Both the position numbers and the translations under genes were made by a program. Shown here one piece after another: positions 25,912 through 33,895 of a DNA stretch of 64,000 bases (its first letter is position 1; the number at the start of each line of letters is the position of its first letter). The stretch is from Actinomycetota bacterium (GTDB taxonomy: Bacteria > Actinomycetota > Thermoleophilia > Solirubrobacterales > 70-9), in assembly GCA_018268575.1 (NCBI GenBank), contig JAFDWF010000226.1:1-64000 (forward strand). Reading direction: 5' to 3'. The notes beneath the pieces are model-generated. The model was given only the letters and a program-made list of their open reading frames with translations, was not told where the DNA came from and made no database searches.

Positions 25912-26356
25912 CGGCGTGCCAGGTGCCGACGTCCTTGAACCCCTCGCCGTTCGCCTGTCCCTTGGCGCTGTCGCCGTTGAAGGTGTAGAGCGGGAGGCCC
26001 TTGAAGGTCACCTGGATCTTGCCTTCGGGCCGCTTGATCGTGCCCAGCTTGACCGGGCCCTTCGGGGTGGTGCCGCGGGCGACGACGAGCGGGGTCCAGG
26101 TCGAGGTGCAGGAGCCGGTGCAGACAAACCTGCCGTTCTTCTCCACGCTCAGGCTGTAGAGGGTGAGGCCCTTGGTGTTGGTGAGGACCGTCTTGTGGAG
26201 GCTCGGGGCGGTGGCCTCGCCTACGACGGTCTTGCTGCCCTTGGCGAGCGCCATCGGCACGGCCACGGCGCTGACCGCGAGGATGGCGGCGAGCGCCAGC
26301 GCCGAGAGGTTGCGCGCTCGGCACGACCTGGTTGCTCTGGGTCGGGTCTGCTGCAT
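25901..26356 (-). CDS. Secreted protein with COG4315-type repeat
   Basis: 151 residues from ATG 26356, with a good AAGGAG site upstream. A long basic signal peptide (RNLSALALAAILAVSAVAV) precedes two copies of a repeat: LTNTKGLTLYSLSVEK and FKGLPLYTFNGDS. The first ends with the CTGSCTSTWTPL segment (two Cys) typical of secreted lipoprotein-repeat proteins of unknown function (COG4315). It is cut out of the plus-strand gene order between the two parts of the tad-like cluster. Confidence 0.8.
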   Translation of the reverse strand: MQQTRPRATRSCRARNLSALALAAILAVSAVAVPMALAKGSKTVVGEATAPSLHKTVLTNTKGLTLYSLSVEKNGRFVCTGSCTSTWTPLVVARGTTPKGPVKLGTIKRPEGKIQVTFKGLPLYTFNGDSAKGQANGEGFKDVGTWHAVTP

Positions 26357-26437
26357 CGGATCTGCTCCTTCGTCGGGAATGGCTGCTCGGTCTACGGAGC
26401 GGGGGCGCAGAAGGTTCGGAGCGAGTCCGGGCAGGCC

Positions 26438-27745
26438 ATGGTCCTTGCGCTCGGCGCCTGCTTCGTCCTGATCGCGGCGGCGATCGCGCTGGTCGCGATC
26501 GCCGGGGCGGTGACGGGTAAGGGCCGCGCCCAGCGTGCGGCCGACCTGGCGGCGATCTCGGCGGTTCGCTCGATGCGTGACGACCTGCCGCGCCTGCTCT
26601 CGCCGCCGCGCCTGCCCGGCGGCCTGCCGAACCCATCTCACATCAGCAAGGCGGCCTACCTCCAAGGCGCGCGCGAAGCGGCGCTCACCGCCGGCCGCGG
26701 CAACGAAGTCGACCCGGGCCGCCTGCGGATCTCCTTTCCGGACCGCTCCTCGTTCGCGCCCGTGCGGGCGAAGGCGACCGTGGTCGGCAGGCTCGAGCTC
26801 GGCTCCGGCGAGCCACGCGACGTCGAAGCGAGCGCCGAAGCCGAAGCGGCGGCGTCGGTCGCCACCGCCGGCGGCGAAGGCCCGGCGATCGCCAACGGCA
26901 GCGGCTACAGCGGCCCGCTCGTCTACCGGAACGGGGAGGGGATGCGTCCCGACGTGGCTGCCGCCTACGACCAGATGGTCGCCGCCGCGGCCGCCGACGG
27001 CATCACCCTGATCGTCGTCTCGGGCTTCCGCTCCGACGCCGAACAGGCCGAACTCTTCGCCGCCCATCCCGACCCGAAGTGGGTGGCGCCGCCGGGCACC
27101 TCGCTGCACCGCTGCGCGACCGAGCTGGACCTCGGCCCCGAATCCGCCTACGGCTGGATCGACGCGAACGGGGCTCGCTTCGGCTTCGTGCAGCGCTACA
27201 GCTGGGAGGCCTGGCACATGGGCTACGATCGGCCGCCCGCGCCCTGCTCGGAGGCCGGCGACGCGGTGACGGGGCCGGGACAGGACGCGGGGCCACCCGG
27301 CGCCACGACCCTGCCGCGCTTCATCCCGTCGCGCTTTCGCGACCCGCTGATCGACTCGGCGGCGAAGTGGAACGTCTCGGCGGCCCTGCTCGCCGCCCAG
27401 CTGATGGCGGAGAGCAACTTCGACCCGTTCGCGGTCAGCCCGGCCGGGGCGGAGGGCATCGCCCAGTTCATGCCCGGCACCGCCGCCTCCTACGGCCTGG
27501 CCGATCCGTTCGATCCGGTGGAGGCGATCGACGCCCAGGCGCACCTGATGTCCGACCTGATCCACCGGTTCGGTTCCCCCGAGCTCGCCCTCGCCGCCTA
27601 CAACGCCGGCCCGGCTCCGGTCGAAGCCTGCTCCTGCGTCCCCGCGATCCCCGAGACGAACGCCTACGTCGCCCGCATCATGGCCCTTCTCGGCGGCGCC
27701 GGCACCCTATCCGTCCCTACGTTCGAAGTGAGGCTGGTCGCATGA
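26438..27745 (+). CDS. TadG-like anchor fused to VanY carboxypeptidase and lytic transglycosylase domains
   Basis: 435 residues from ATG 26438, but the frame is open further upstream (SESGQAMVLALG), so this start cuts into the pilin-like signal. An ATG at 26380 behind TCGGGA reads a basic leader in another frame, and a one-base shift would join them. Order: one N-terminal helix with a TadG/pilin-like GQA motif, VanY D,D-carboxypeptidase (about 160-265, SLHRCATELDLG and WHMGY metal ligands), then an SLT transglycosylase (about 290-410, AESNFDPFAVSPAGAEG with catalytic Glu, and ALAAYNAGP). One membrane-tethered protein thus cuts both peptide stems and glycan, possibly to pass a pilus through the wall. 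Confidence 0.75.
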   Translation: MVLALGACFVLIAAAIALVAIAGAVTGKGRAQRAADLAAISAVRSMRDDLPRLLSPPRLPGGLPNPSHISKAAYLQGAREAALTAGRGNEVDPGRLRISFPDRSSFAPVRAKATVVGRLELGSGEPRDVEASAEAEAAASVATAGGEGPAIANGSGYSGPLVYRNGEGMRPDVAAAYDQMVAAAAADGITLIVVSGFRSDAEQAELFAAHPDPKWVAPPGTSLHRCATELDLGPESAYGWIDANGARFGFVQRYSWEAWHMGYDRPPAPCSEAGDAVTGPGQDAGPPGATTLPRFIPSRFRDPLIDSAAKWNVSAALLAAQLMAESNFDPFAVSPAGAEGIAQFMPGTAASYGLADPFDPVEAIDAQAHLMSDLIHRFGSPELALAAYNAGPAPVEACSCVPAIPETNAYVARIMALLGGAGTLSVPTFEVRLVA

Positions 27746-27756
27746 ATCAGGCGGTA

Positions 27757-27774
27757 TGTATCACGCGTGATACA
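27757..27774. promoter_or_regulatory. Operator-like 18-bp palindrome of the toxin-antitoxin operon
   Basis: TGTATCACGCGTGATACA is a perfect palindrome ending 9 bp before the antitoxin ATG. Phd/YefM-type antitoxins repress their own promoter at such sites, so this is the likely autoregulatory operator. Confidence 0.7.
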
Positions 27775-27783
27775 CTGGATTAC

Positions 27784-28041
27784 ATGGGGAACGTGACTAT
27801 CCGAGAACTCCGCAACCAGGGCGGTCAGGTGGTCGATCGCGCCGCCCGCGGCGAGCGGATAACGATCACCCGGTCGGGTCGGCCGGTCGCCGAACTGCTT
27901 CCGTTGCGTGCTCCACTGACCGCAGATGCGTTGCTCGAGCGCGCTCGTCGGTTGCCACGCGTCGATCCGGTCGCTCTGCGGGAAGACATCGACGAGCTGC
28001 TGCCCGACGATTTCGACGACCTGTTCAACGCAGACCGATGA
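27784..28041 (+). CDS. Phd/YefM-family antitoxin
   Basis: 85 residues from ATG 27784. The N-terminal half has the Phd/YefM DNA-binding fold: VTIRELRNQGGQVVDRAARGERITITRSGRPVAEL. The C-terminus is acidic (DIDELLPDDFDDLF), suited to neutralise the toxin. An earlier ATG at 27742 would overlap the preceding gene and place the palindromic operator inside the coding region, so the later start is preferred. The stop overlaps the toxin start (ATGA). Confidence 0.88.
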   Translation: MGNVTIRELRNQGGQVVDRAARGERITITRSGRPVAELLPLRAPLTADALLERARRLPRVDPVALREDIDELLPDDFDDLFNADR

Positions 28042-28466
28042 GTGCGGAGCAGGGGACCCGCACCAGGGGCATTCTCGACACCTCGACGGTTCTTCTGCTG
28101 GGGAGGCTGCGCGATACCCGTGATCTGCCGGCAGAGCCGCTGATCACGGCGATCACTCTCGCCGAGCTTGCCGTCGGTCCGTTGGTCGCGCGCCGGAACG
28201 ACGAGCGGGCCCGGCGGCAGGAGCACCTGCAGCAGGCCGAGGCCGACTTCGTAGCTCTCCCATTCGACGCCGATGCTGCTCGCGCATTCGGGTCGGTCGC
28301 TGCGTCGATGCGGAACACCGGCCGCAAGAGCGGATCGCGCCGCTTTGACGCTCTGATCGCCGCGATCGCGGTCGCCAACGATCTGCCCGTCCACACCTGC
28401 AACCCCGGCGACTTCGAAGAGATCGACCGGCTCGAGGTGGTGGCAGTCGAGGTGCCGCCGGAGTAA
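28038..28466 (+). CDS. VapC-type PIN-domain toxin
   Basis: 142 residues. PIN ribonuclease signatures: ILDTSTVLLL (first Asp, about residue 14), ITLAELAVG (Glu, about 43), RRFDALIAAIAVAND (Asp, about 104) and the late HTCNPGDF (Asp). VapC toxins cleave RNA, often tRNA or rRNA, and are held inactive by the cognate antitoxin encoded just upstream with a 4-nt overlap. The pairing of a Phd-type antitoxin with a PIN toxin is common in actinobacteria. Confidence 0.88.
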   Translation: MSAEQGTRTRGILDTSTVLLLGRLRDTRDLPAEPLITAITLAELAVGPLVARRNDERARRQEHLQQAEADFVALPFDADAARAFGSVAASMRNTGRKSGSRRFDALIAAIAVANDLPVHTCNPGDFEEIDRLEVVAVEVPPE

Positions 28467-28495
28467 GCCTCCCGAAAAAGTCGATTTGCAGGGAT

Positions 28496-28544
28496 CTTCA
28501 CAAGATCTTGATGCGGATCGGCGGGATCTTCATGCGGCCTTCAC
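28496..28544 (-). promoter_or_regulatory. Possible paired 11-bp repeats before the APC permease gene
   Basis: CTTCAC (28496) and CTTGAT (28507), then CTTCAT (28528) and CTTCAC (28539), are two pairs with an 11-bp period. GGGATCTTCA itself occurs at 28491 and 28523. The layout resembles the PHO-box-like sites of this window, but the hexamers fit less well, so a different OmpR-type regulator is equally possible. Confidence 0.35.
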
Positions 28545-28577
28545 AGGGGCCGATCGACTATCGGGGGTCGATCCCCG

Positions 28578-30500
28578 ATGGCCCAGCTGAAGACGAGAGG
28601 ACTGCGGAAAACCGTCGGGGTGCCGGGTCTCTTCGCGACCGCCTACGGCAACGTCGGCTCGTCGATCTACTACGCGCTGGGGCTGGTGGCGGCGCACGCG
28701 CTGGGGCTGACGCCGGTCGTCTTCATCTTCGCCGGGGGGCTGTTCGCGCTGACCGCGAAGACCTATGCCGAGGGCGCGGCGATGTTCCCCGAGGCGGGCG
28801 GCTCCTCCTCGTTCGCCCGACACGCCTTCAACGAGGTCGTCTCGTTCATCGCCGGCTGGGGGCTCTCGCTCGACTACATCCTCACGATCGCGATCAGCGC
28901 CTTCTTCGTCCCGCACTACCTGGCGGCGTTCTTCCCGGCGCTCGGACACGCGCCGGGCGACGTGATCGGCGGGGTGGCGACGATCGCGATCCTCGCCCTG
29001 ATCAACGTCCGCGGGCTGGGCGAGTCGGCCAACCTGAACATCGGCCTCGCGATCCTCGACCTCTTCACCCAGGTCGCCCTGGTCGGGCTGGGCGCGGTGA
29101 TGGTGCTCCACCCCTCGGTGCTGGTCGACCAGGTCCACCTCGGCACCGCGCCGAGCCTCTCGCAGCTGATCTTCGCCGTCTCGATCTCGATGCTCGCCTA
29201 CACGGGGATCGAGACCGTCTCCAACATGGCCGAGGAGGCTCGCGACCCCGGCGAGCAGGTGCCGAAAGCGGTCAACCTGGTGCTGATCGCGGTGCTCGGG
29301 ATCTACGCCGGGATCTCGGTGGTCGCGCTCTCGGCGCTGCCCGTCCACCAGGACGCCGCAGGCCACTACGTAACCGCGCTCGGCAGCACCTACTCCGAAG
29401 ACCCGGTGCTGGGGATCGTCGCGGCGCTCCACCTGCACGGCGAGGTGGCGACGATCTCGCGCTACTACGTCGGCGCGCTGGCGGCGACGATCCTCTTCAT
29501 CGCCACCAACGCCGGGATGATCGGGATCTCACGCCTCTCCTGGTCTCTGGCCGAGCATCGGCAGGTGCCCGGCGCCTTCGCCCGCCTGCACCCGCGCTAC
29601 CACACGCCCTGGTTCACGATCCTCTTCTTCTCGCTGATCGCGGCGGCGCTGGTGTTGCCGGGCAACACGACGTTCCTGGGCAACCTCTACTCGTTCGGGG
29701 CGATGCTCTCGTTCACGATCGCCCACCTCTCGATCATCGCCCTGCGGCGCCGAGAACCGGATCGATATCGCCCCTACAAGGCGCCCTGGAACGTGCGCTG
29801 GCGCGGCGCCGAGATCCCGCTGACCGCGGTGATCGGCGCGATCGGCACCGCCGCCGCCTTCGTCTCGGTGATCGTCCTCCACCCGGAGGCGCGGATCATC
29901 GGCAGCGCTTGGCTCCTGCTCGGCCTCGTCGGCTACCTGGTCTACCGCCGCCGGCTCGGCATCGACCCCCGCGAGCTCACCCAGGTCCGCCACGCCGACC
30001 GGCCGCTCGACTTCCTCGAGGTCTCCTACAAGTCGGCGCTGCTGCCGATCTTCGGCCCCGAGATCGACATCGACGCGATGCATCGCGCCGCCCTGGTGGT
30101 CGATCCCGACGCCACGGTCGAGGTCTTCTACGTGCTGCGGATCCCGCGCGAGCACCACCTCCCCGACGGCGGCTTCGACGCGCTGGAAGCAGAAGCGCGC
30201 AGCGCGCTCGAGGCGGCCCGCCTCGCCGCCCGCAGCCGCGGCCTCAAGGTGCGAGTGAACCTGGTCCGCTGTCGCAACCCCGGCAAGGCGATCGTCGACG
30301 AGGCCCGCGAGCGCGGCTCCGACCTGATCTACATCAGCACCGAGCACGCCCCCAGCGACGAGCGCCTGCTCGGCCCGACCACCCGCTACGTGCTCGCCAA
30401 ACGCCCCTGCCGGGTGATCGTCGAGGGGGCGGGGGAGAACGGCGCCACCCCGCGTCGCCGGCCGCCGCGCCTCCCTCAGGCAGAGCCCGCGGCGGTCTGA
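28578..30500 (+). CDS. APC-family permease with C-terminal universal-stress-like domain
   Basis: 640 residues. Residues 10-460 are an amino acid/polyamine/organocation permease with about 12 helices. The first, GLFATAYGNVGSSIYYALG, carries the unwound Gly-Asn segment that binds substrate. Residues 480-620 are soluble and resemble a UspA fold (ALVVDPDATVEVFYVL, ARERGSDLIYIST, TTRYVLAKRPCRVIV). The substrate is not predictable. Its 3' end overlaps the convergent gene by 25 nt. Confidence 0.85.
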   Translation: MAQLKTRGLRKTVGVPGLFATAYGNVGSSIYYALGLVAAHALGLTPVVFIFAGGLFALTAKTYAEGAAMFPEAGGSSSFARHAFNEVVSFIAGWGLSLDYILTIAISAFFVPHYLAAFFPALGHAPGDVIGGVATIAILALINVRGLGESANLNIGLAILDLFTQVALVGLGAVMVLHPSVLVDQVHLGTAPSLSQLIFAVSISMLAYTGIETVSNMAEEARDPGEQVPKAVNLVLIAVLGIYAGISVVALSALPVHQDAAGHYVTALGSTYSEDPVLGIVAALHLHGEVATISRYYVGALAATILFIATNAGMIGISRLSWSLAEHRQVPGAFARLHPRYHTPWFTILFFSLIAAALVLPGNTTFLGNLYSFGAMLSFTIAHLSIIALRRREPDRYRPYKAPWNVRWRGAEIPLTAVIGAIGTAAAFVSVIVLHPEARIIGSAWLLLGLVGYLVYRRRLGIDPRELTQVRHADRPLDFLEVSYKSALLPIFGPEIDIDAMHRAALVVDPDATVEVFYVLRIPREHHLPDGGFDALEAEARSALEAARLAARSRGLKVRVNLVRCRNPGKAIVDEARERGSDLIYISTEHAPSDERLLGPTTRYVLAKRPCRVIVEGAGENGATPRRRPPRLPQAEPAAV

Positions 30501-32089
30501 TTCTCCTCGCGCAGCCTGGTCATGTGCTCGTGGACGAAGCGCACGACGGTGGCGCCCTCGCCGACCGCGGTCGCGCAGCGCTTGATCGATCCGCTGCGCA
30601 CGTCGCCCGCGGCGTAGACGCCGGGGACGCTCGTCTCCAGCAGCCACTCGGCGCCCGCGTCGGCCCCGGTGAGGACGAAGCCCTTCGTGTCGCGGGCGAT
30701 GCAGTCGCCGAGCCAGGTCGTGCAGGGCGTCGCGCCGAGGAAGAGGAAGAGGAACGCGAAGGGGAGCTCGGTCCCGTCGGTGAGCTTGACGCCCTCGAGC
30801 CGGCCGTCGGTGCCGTGCAGCTCGCAGATTTCGCTCTTGTCGCGGACCGCGACGCCGTAGCGGTCGAGCTCGTCGATCAAGTAGGCCGACATCGTCTCGG
30901 CAAGGTCGGCGCGGCGGTGCAGCAGGGTGACGAGGGCGCCGCCGCGGGCGAGCCAGACCGCCGCCTGGGCGGCCGAGTTGCCACCGCCGACGACGCCGAC
31001 CCGCTGCGCCCCGCAGAGCTGCGCCTCGGGCGGCCCGGCCGCGTAGAAGACGCTCAATCCCTCGTATTCTTCGAGGCCGTCGACCGGCAGTTTGCGGTAT
31101 TCGGCGCCGGTCGAGAGCAGCACCGCCTTGGCCAGCACTTCGCGGCCGCCCTCCAGCTTCACGATGTGATCGTTCTCGCCGCCCGGTTCGAGCGAGAGCG
31201 CCCGGTAGGGGGTGGCGGTGCGGGCGGTGAACTTGCGTGCCTGGGTGATCGCCCGGCTGATCAGTTCGGTGCCGCTGATCCCGGCGGGAAAGCCAAGGTA
31301 GTTCTCGATTCGCCGCGAGGTGCCCGCCTGCCCGCCGAGCACGTTGCTCTCGACCACCAGCGTGTCGAGGCCCTCGGAGGCGCCGTAGACCGCGGCGCCG
31401 AGGCCGGCCGGGCCGCCGCCGACGATCAGCAGGTCGACCTCTTCGCGCGGCGCCAGCTCGAGGCCGATGCCGAGCGCCCGCGAGAGCTCGCCGTTGCTCG
31501 GCCGGCGCAGCTCGACGCCGCCGGGCAGGCGCACCAGCGGGATCTCCTGGGCGCCGAGTCCGGCGACCAGGGCCATCGCGTCGGCGTCCTCGTCGGGGTC
31601 GCGCCAGGAGTAGGGCAGGCGCTGGCGTTTCGCGAATTCGACCAGGCCGCGCGTCACCTGGTCGGTGGTCGGGCCGATGATCTCGATCCCGATTCCGTCC
31701 TGGCGCTGCAGCAGTTCGCGTCGTTGTACGAAGGCGGAGAGCAGCAGGTCGGAGAGGGCGCCGTCCTCGAAGAGCAGCCCGCGGAGGACTTCGCGGTCGA
31801 CCGCGACGTAGCGGAGCGGCTCGGTGACCACCGCGGTGAGGAAGACGGTCTGGCCGGAGAGCAGGTTCATCTCGCCGAGGAACCCGGAGGCCCCGTGGCG
31901 GACGATCTCCTGGCCGGCTGGGTCGAGGATCGCCACCTCGCCCTCGCGGATCGCGATGAACGGGTAGGTCTCGTCGCCGACCTCGAAGAGGACGTCGCCG
32001 ACCGCCGCCGTCTTCTCCTCTCCGTGGGCCGAGAGCAGCTCGAACTGGGAATCGGAGAGGACGCGATCGACGGCGCCGGGACCGGTCAT
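30476..32089 (-). CDS. cNMP-binding-domain thioredoxin-reductase-like flavoprotein
   Basis: 537 residues in three parts. Residues 1-130 are a cyclic-nucleotide-binding domain (SGFLGEMNLLSGQ). Residues 135-205 resemble a thioredoxin-like fold (GLVEFAKRQRLPYSWRDPD). Residues 215-525 are a TrxB-type FAD/NAD(P)H reductase (LLIVGGGPAGLGAA, GVVGGGNSAAQAA, YAAGDVRSGSIKR). The CxxC redox pair of true thioredoxin reductases is replaced by YAAGPPEAQLC, so electrons must go to another acceptor. Regulation of a reductase by a bound nucleotide is a reasonable inference. I know homologues of this architecture only as uncharacterised proteins. Confidence 0.85.
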   Translation of the reverse strand: MTGPGAVDRVLSDSQFELLSAHGEEKTAAVGDVLFEVGDETYPFIAIREGEVAILDPAGQEIVRHGASGFLGEMNLLSGQTVFLTAVVTEPLRYVAVDREVLRGLLFEDGALSDLLLSAFVQRRELLQRQDGIGIEIIGPTTDQVTRGLVEFAKRQRLPYSWRDPDEDADAMALVAGLGAQEIPLVRLPGGVELRRPSNGELSRALGIGLELAPREEVDLLIVGGGPAGLGAAVYGASEGLDTLVVESNVLGGQAGTSRRIENYLGFPAGISGTELISRAITQARKFTARTATPYRALSLEPGGENDHIVKLEGGREVLAKAVLLSTGAEYRKLPVDGLEEYEGLSVFYAAGPPEAQLCGAQRVGVVGGGNSAAQAAVWLARGGALVTLLHRRADLAETMSAYLIDELDRYGVAVRDKSEICELHGTDGRLEGVKLTDGTELPFAFLFLFLGATPCTTWLGDCIARDTKGFVLTGADAGAEWLLETSVPGVYAAGDVRSGSIKRCATAVGEGATVVRFVHEHMTRLREENQTAAGSA

Positions 32090-32144
32090 GATTCCTAGGC
32101 TACGGAACGCGTCAACTGGGCTGGATCACGATGAGGGGAGAGCG

Positions 32145-32531
32145 ATGGCCGACTACACGCACAAGAACCTGGCCGAGGTGAAGGACTCGGCGCCTGGGTT
32201 CGGGGCCGATGAGTTCCAGGAGGCTCGCTTCGCCCGGGAGGATCTCGAGGCCGAGCGCACCGGGCTCAGCCATATCAAGGTCAAGCCCGGCAAGCGGATG
32301 CCGTTCGGGCACAAGCACGACGAGGCCGAGGAGGTCTACGTGGTGATCGCCGGCTCCGGCCGGATGAAGCTGGACGGGGAGGTCGTCGAGCTGGTCGAGC
32401 TCGATGCGATCCGCGTCTCCCCCGAGGTGGTGCGCTGCTTCGAGGCGGGGCCGGAGGGACTGTCGGTGCTGGCGGTCGGCGCCCACCACGACAACGACGG
32501 CGAGCTGCTGCCGAACTGGTGGAGCGACTGA
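32145..32531 (+). CDS. Cupin-domain protein
   Basis: 128 residues from ATG 32145 with a GGGGAG site. The single cupin barrel has motif 1 MPFGHKHDEAEEVYVV, with two His and a Glu as metal ligands, and a second block IRVSPEVVRCFEAGPEG in which the expected His is replaced by Arg. Small-molecule binding or isomerase activity is possible, but no specific role is evident. Its stop overlaps the start of the MaoC gene (TGATG). Confidence 0.82.
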   Translation: MADYTHKNLAEVKDSAPGFGADEFQEARFAREDLEAERTGLSHIKVKPGKRMPFGHKHDEAEEVYVVIAGSGRMKLDGEVVELVELDAIRVSPEVVRCFEAGPEGLSVLAVGAHHDNDGELLPNWWSD

Positions 32532-33013
32532 TGGCGGGAGTCGAGGTCGACGGCGTCGAGGGGATGAAGGCGATCGTCGGGCAGCAGATCGGGCCGAGCG
32601 ACTCGCGCCCCGTCACCCAGGCCGACATCGACGCCTTCGCCGCGGTCTCCGGCGATCACCAGTGGATCCACGTCGACCCCGCGCGGGCGAAGGCCGAGAG
32701 CCCCTACGGCACGACGATCGCCCACGGCAACCTGACCCTCTCGTTGGCCGACGGCTTCCGCAGAGGGCTGATGCAGGCGACCGGCTTCCCGATGGCCGTC
32801 AACTACGGCTGGAACAAGGTGCGCTTCCCGGCCCCGGTCCCGGTCGACAGCCAGATCAGCGCGACCGCCGAGCTGGTCTCCTTCGACCAGCTCGAGGGCG
32901 GCTGGTGGCAGGCGGTGACCAAGTTCACGATCACCGTCGACGGCGCCCCGAAGCCAAGCTTCGTCGGCGAGTCGGTCACCCGCCTGATGGCGCCCGAGCC
33001 TAGCGCCCGGTGA
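32531..33013 (+). CDS. MaoC-like (R)-specific enoyl-CoA hydratase/dehydratase
   Basis: 160 residues with a hot-dog fold. The hydratase signature DIDAFAAVSGDHQWIHVDPARAK (about residues 31-53) contains the catalytic Asp and His, and PYGTTIAHGNLTLSL follows. Such enzymes hydrate trans-2-enoyl-CoA. It is translationally coupled to the cupin gene, and its end overlaps the convergent enoyl-CoA hydratase gene, suggesting a small lipid or carboxylic-acid module. Confidence 0.88.
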   Translation: MAGVEVDGVEGMKAIVGQQIGPSDSRPVTQADIDAFAAVSGDHQWIHVDPARAKAESPYGTTIAHGNLTLSLADGFRRGLMQATGFPMAVNYGWNKVRFPAPVPVDSQISATAELVSFDQLEGGWWQAVTKFTITVDGAPKPSFVGESVTRLMAPEPSAR

Positions 33014-33824
33014 ACTCGGGCTTCTCGCCGGAGAAGAAGGCGTTGACGCCGATGCGGGCGTCCTCGGTGGCCATCGCGTCGGCGATGCCGTGGCGCTCCA
33101 GCTGGAGGTGCTCGGTGATCGAGTTCTCGAGGCTGACGCCGACCAGGCGCTTGGTCATCTTCACGTAGTGGGGGGCGAGCTTGGCGAGCTTCGCCGCCCG
33201 CTCGCGGGCGCGGTCCATCAGCTCCTCGGCGGGGACGACCTCACTCACCAGGCCCAGCTCGAGGGCGTCGGCGGCCTGTAGGTCGGGGTCCTCGAGCAGC
33301 AGTTCGAGGGCCTTCGACGGTCCCACCACGCGGGGGAGGAAGTAGGTCATGCCGCCGTCCGGGGAGGCCCCGATGCGGCCGTAGCCGGGGGCGAAGAAGG
33401 CGCTCTCGGCCGCGATCCGCAGGTCGCAGGCCAGGGCGAGGGAGAAGCCCGCGCCCGCGGCGGGACCGTTCACAGCGGCGATCACCGGGACCTCGATCCG
33501 GCGCAGGTCGACGATCGCGGCGTGCAGGGTCTCGGCGCCGCGCCGCACGCCGGCGGCGATGAACTCGCCCGAGACATCCATGCCCTTCTTGAACCAGTTG
33601 ATGTCGCCGCCGGCGCAGAAGGCGGCGCCGGAGCCGGTGACGACGAGGGCTTTGATCGGCGCCAGGTCGGCGAGGTAGGCGAACGCGGTCGCCAGCTCCT
33701 CGATCATCTCCGGGCTCATCGCGTTGAACGCCTTCGGCCGGGTCAGGGTCAACGTCCCGACGTCGCCGTCGATCTCGATCGCCAGGGTGTCCAGCTGCGG
33801 TGGGTCGACCGTCTGCGTGCTCAT
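33000..33824 (-). CDS. Enoyl-CoA hydratase/isomerase family protein
   Basis: 274 residues of the crotonase superfamily. Oxyanion-hole segments are SGAAFCAGGDINWF (about residue 66) and NGPAAGAGFSLALACDLRIAAE (about 118). The Glu positions of true hydratases are occupied by Gly/Ser-rich GRIGASPDGGMTYFLP, which is closer to isomerase-type members, so the exact reaction is open. It takes part in acyl-CoA conversion. Its stop overlaps that of the MaoC gene on the other strand. Confidence 0.87.
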   Translation of the reverse strand: MSTQTVDPPQLDTLAIEIDGDVGTLTLTRPKAFNAMSPEMIEELATAFAYLADLAPIKALVVTGSGAAFCAGGDINWFKKGMDVSGEFIAAGVRRGAETLHAAIVDLRRIEVPVIAAVNGPAAGAGFSLALACDLRIAAESAFFAPGYGRIGASPDGGMTYFLPRVVGPSKALELLLEDPDLQAADALELGLVSEVVPAEELMDRARERAAKLAKLAPHYVKMTKRLVGVSLENSITEHLQLERHGIADAMATEDARIGVNAFFSGEKPEFTGR

Positions 33825-33895
33825 TCCCTCTCCCTTGCCTCTCCCATTTCGTTACACCGTTTGGCGGAGTGCCGGGGAGCCTACCCTGTGTGTTG

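Noticed and set aside
26380..26471. Separate small basic protein starting at ATG 26380
   Set aside because: It is short, has no domain and overlaps the start of the TadG-VanY gene. A leader or frameshift explanation is more sensible.
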